Below, in pieces: positions 62,577 through 64,000 of a stretch of 64,000 bases of DNA (position 1 is its first letter; every line of letters begins with the position of its first letter). The translations under genes were made by a program, and so were the position numbers. The notes below the pieces were generated by a model. That model worked only from the letters and a program-made list of their open reading frames with translations, was not told where the DNA came from and ran no database searches. The DNA is from Arthrobacter methylotrophus (lineage in GTDB: Bacteria; Actinomycetota; Actinomycetes; Actinomycetales; Micrococcaceae): the NCBI RefSeq assembly GCF_039539965.1, contig NZ_BAABED010000001.1, positions 1,240,001-1,304,000 on the forward strand. Direction: 5' to 3'.

Positions 62577-64000
62577 GTGAGCCAGTCGTCAGATTCTTGT
62601 CTTGATACGTGGATGGGCCGGGAAGCGTTGGCTGAGGCCATGATTCCGGTGATTGGCCGGTTGTACCGGGAAAACAATGTGGTGACGAGCATCCATGGGC
62701 GCAGCCTGATCAACAAGTCCACGATGAGCATCTTGAAGGCGCACCGTTTCGCGCGTCGGATGAGCAAGGAAGAGCTGCTGCTCGAGGAGACGGCGCCGTT
62801 GTTGAACATCCTGGCGGGGCTGGAGCTCGGGGCCGCGGCGATTGATATTGCGCGGTTGAACGAGAAGTTCAAGTCCGACGGCGGTGGCCTGGCTTTGGAG
62901 GAATTCCTCCGGGCCGAGCTGGCCGGGGTTCTCGGGCGTCGGGGCGCGGACGACCGGAGCAGTACGGATGTGGTGCTGTATGGTTTCGGGCGCATCGGCC
63001 GGCTCCTGGCCCGGCTCCTGATTGAGAAGGCCGGCGGCGGGCATGGCCTGCGCCTGCGCGCGATCGTGGTGCGCAAGGGCGCCGAGAACGATCTCGTCAA
63101 GCGCGCGAGCCTGCTGCGCCGGGATTCGGTGCATGGTTCCTTCGAAGGCACCATCCGCGTGGACGAGGCCGCCAACACGATCACGGCCAACGGGGTGCAG
63201 ATCCAGGTTATCTACTCGGAGAACCCTTCCACTGTCGATTACACGGCCTACGGCATCAAGGATGCTTTGGTGGTGGATAACACGGGCCGGTGGCGCGATG
63301 CCGAGGGCCTGTCCCAGCACCTGCGCAGCAAGGGCGTGGCACGGGTGTTGCTCACGGCTCCGGGCAAGGGTGAGCTGAAAAACATCGTTCATGGCATCAA
63401 CCATTCCTCGATTCTGGACTCGGACAGGATCGTCACCGCGGCGTCGTGCACCACGAACGCGATCACCCCGGTGCTGAAGGCACTCAACGACAAGTTCGGC
63501 GTCATCCACGGGCACGTGGAGACCGTGCACTCGTTCACGAACGATCAGAACCTGATCGATAACTTCCACAAGGGCGACCGGCGCGGGCGTTCGGCGGCCC
63601 TGAACATGGTCATCACCGAAACGGGTGCGGCCAAGGCCGTGGCCAAGGCCCTGCCCGAGCTGCAGGGCAAGCTGACCGGCAACGCGATCCGGGTGCCGAC
63701 CCCGGATGTGTCGATGGCCATTTTGAACCTGAGCCTGGAGACGGGGACCACGAAGGAGGAAGTGAACAACTACCTTCGCGAGATGTCATTGCACTCGGAG
63801 CTACGCAAGCAGATCGACTTCATCGATTCGCCCGAGGTTGTCTCCACGGACTTCGTGGGCTCCCGCCGTGCGGGCATCGTGGATGGCCTGGCCACCATCG
63901 CCAACGACAAGAACCTCGTGGTCTATGTCTGGTACGACAACGAATTCGGCTACTCCTGCCAGGTAGTGCGCGTCATGGAAGAAATGGCCGGCGTGAACCC
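62577..64000 (+). CDS. gap: Glyceraldehyde-3-phosphate dehydrogenase, long (GapB-type), 3' end cut
   Basis: Phosphorylating GAPDH of the long form (about 480 residues) seen in Corynebacterium gapB and Arthrobacter. About 100 extra N-terminal residues, predicted helical, precede the NAD-binding YGFGRIGRLLARLL (around 125-138). The catalytic cysteine is in AASCTTNAITPVL (about residue 291), followed by HVETVHSFTNDQ. The reading begins at GTG 62577, with AGGAAGG eight bases before it, and runs past the right edge, so the last few residues are missing. In other actinobacteria this long isoform favours NADP-linked gluconeogenesis, but that is inferred here. Confidence 0.9.
   Translation, partial: MSQSSDSCLDTWMGREALAEAMIPVIGRLYRENNVVTSIHGRSLINKSTMSILKAHRFARRMSKEELLLEETAPLLNILAGLELGAAAIDIARLNEKFKSDGGGLALEEFLRAELAGVLGRRGADDRSSTDVVLYGFGRIGRLLARLLIEKAGGGHGLRLRAIVVRKGAENDLVKRASLLRRDSVHGSFEGTIRVDEAANTITANGVQIQVIYSENPSTVDYTAYGIKDALVVDNTGRWRDAEGLSQHLRSKGVARVLLTAPGKGELKNIVHGINHSSILDSDRIVTAASCTTNAITPVLKALNDKFGVIHGHVETVHSFTNDQNLIDNFHKGDRRGRSAALNMVITETGAAKAVAKALPELQGKLTGNAIRVPTPDVSMAILNLSLETGTTKEEVNNYLREMSLHSELRKQIDFIDSPEVVSTDFVGSRRAGIVDGLATIANDKNLVVYVWYDNEFGYSCQVVRVMEEMAGVN

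Overview
The window is a stretch of chromosome from a high-GC actinobacterium, most likely an Arthrobacter-type member of the Micrococcaceae. This rests on gene order and family types: aceE-fasR-fabD-fabH-acpP-fabF, yraN-comM-dprA-xerC, rimM-trmD-rplS-lepB-rnhB, DUF3145, DUF2469, DUF3052 beside a peroxiredoxin, and a long gapB-type GAPDH beside rnpB. GTG and TTG starts are frequent. No prophage, insertion sequence, CRISPR array or plasmid gene was seen.

Layout. 1-13.5 kb: a methyltransferase/aminotransferase pair, coaD, then the yceD-rpmF-rnc-mutM-smc-ftsY run, an MFS exporter, and amt-glnK. 13.7-24.2 kb: a lone GH79-like secreted hydrolase, zwf, ffh, an alpha/beta hydrolase, thiC under a TPP riboswitch, an amidohydrolase, a two-domain VOC protein and a small unknown gene. 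24.3-35.1 kb: ribosome, tRNA-modification, secretion and DNA-processing genes (rpsP-khpA, rimM-trmD, rplS, two lepB, rnhB, DUF2469, yraN-comM-dprA-xerC, DUF3145). 35.2-43.2 kb, minus strand: type II fatty-acid synthesis with its regulator, and aceE. 43.6-46.8 kb: DUF3052-peroxiredoxin, a sirtuin, tRNA-Val and two small genes. 47-55.9 kb: a sugar-acid catabolic island (IclR regulator, MHS transporter, three dehydrogenase types, IdnD/IdnO-like enzymes, FadR-type GntR regulator, gnd). 56-64 kb: SDR, cysE-cysK-msrA, a Nif3-like protein, a coiled-coil protein, yaaA, rnpB and a gap gene cut by the right edge.

How it fits together. AceE makes acetyl-CoA and the adjacent FasR-controlled fab genes consume it. 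The 47-56 kb island looks like an L-idonate/5-ketogluconate route into the pentose-phosphate pathway, entered by Gnd; zwf feeds the same pathway from glucose 6-phosphate. CysE and CysK form the cysteine synthase pair.

The most unusual non-coding features are three copies of a 66-bp palindromic element at gene 3' ends, two of which supply the last two codons and stop of the neighbouring gene; a strong intrinsic terminator inside the first codons of the first lepB gene; a 56-bp tandem repeat with a dispersed relative 36 kb away; and repeated TGAACA half-sites around the IclR gene. I did not find a clear candidate for a wholly new multi-gene system. The best leads are the 66-bp element and the lepB attenuator.
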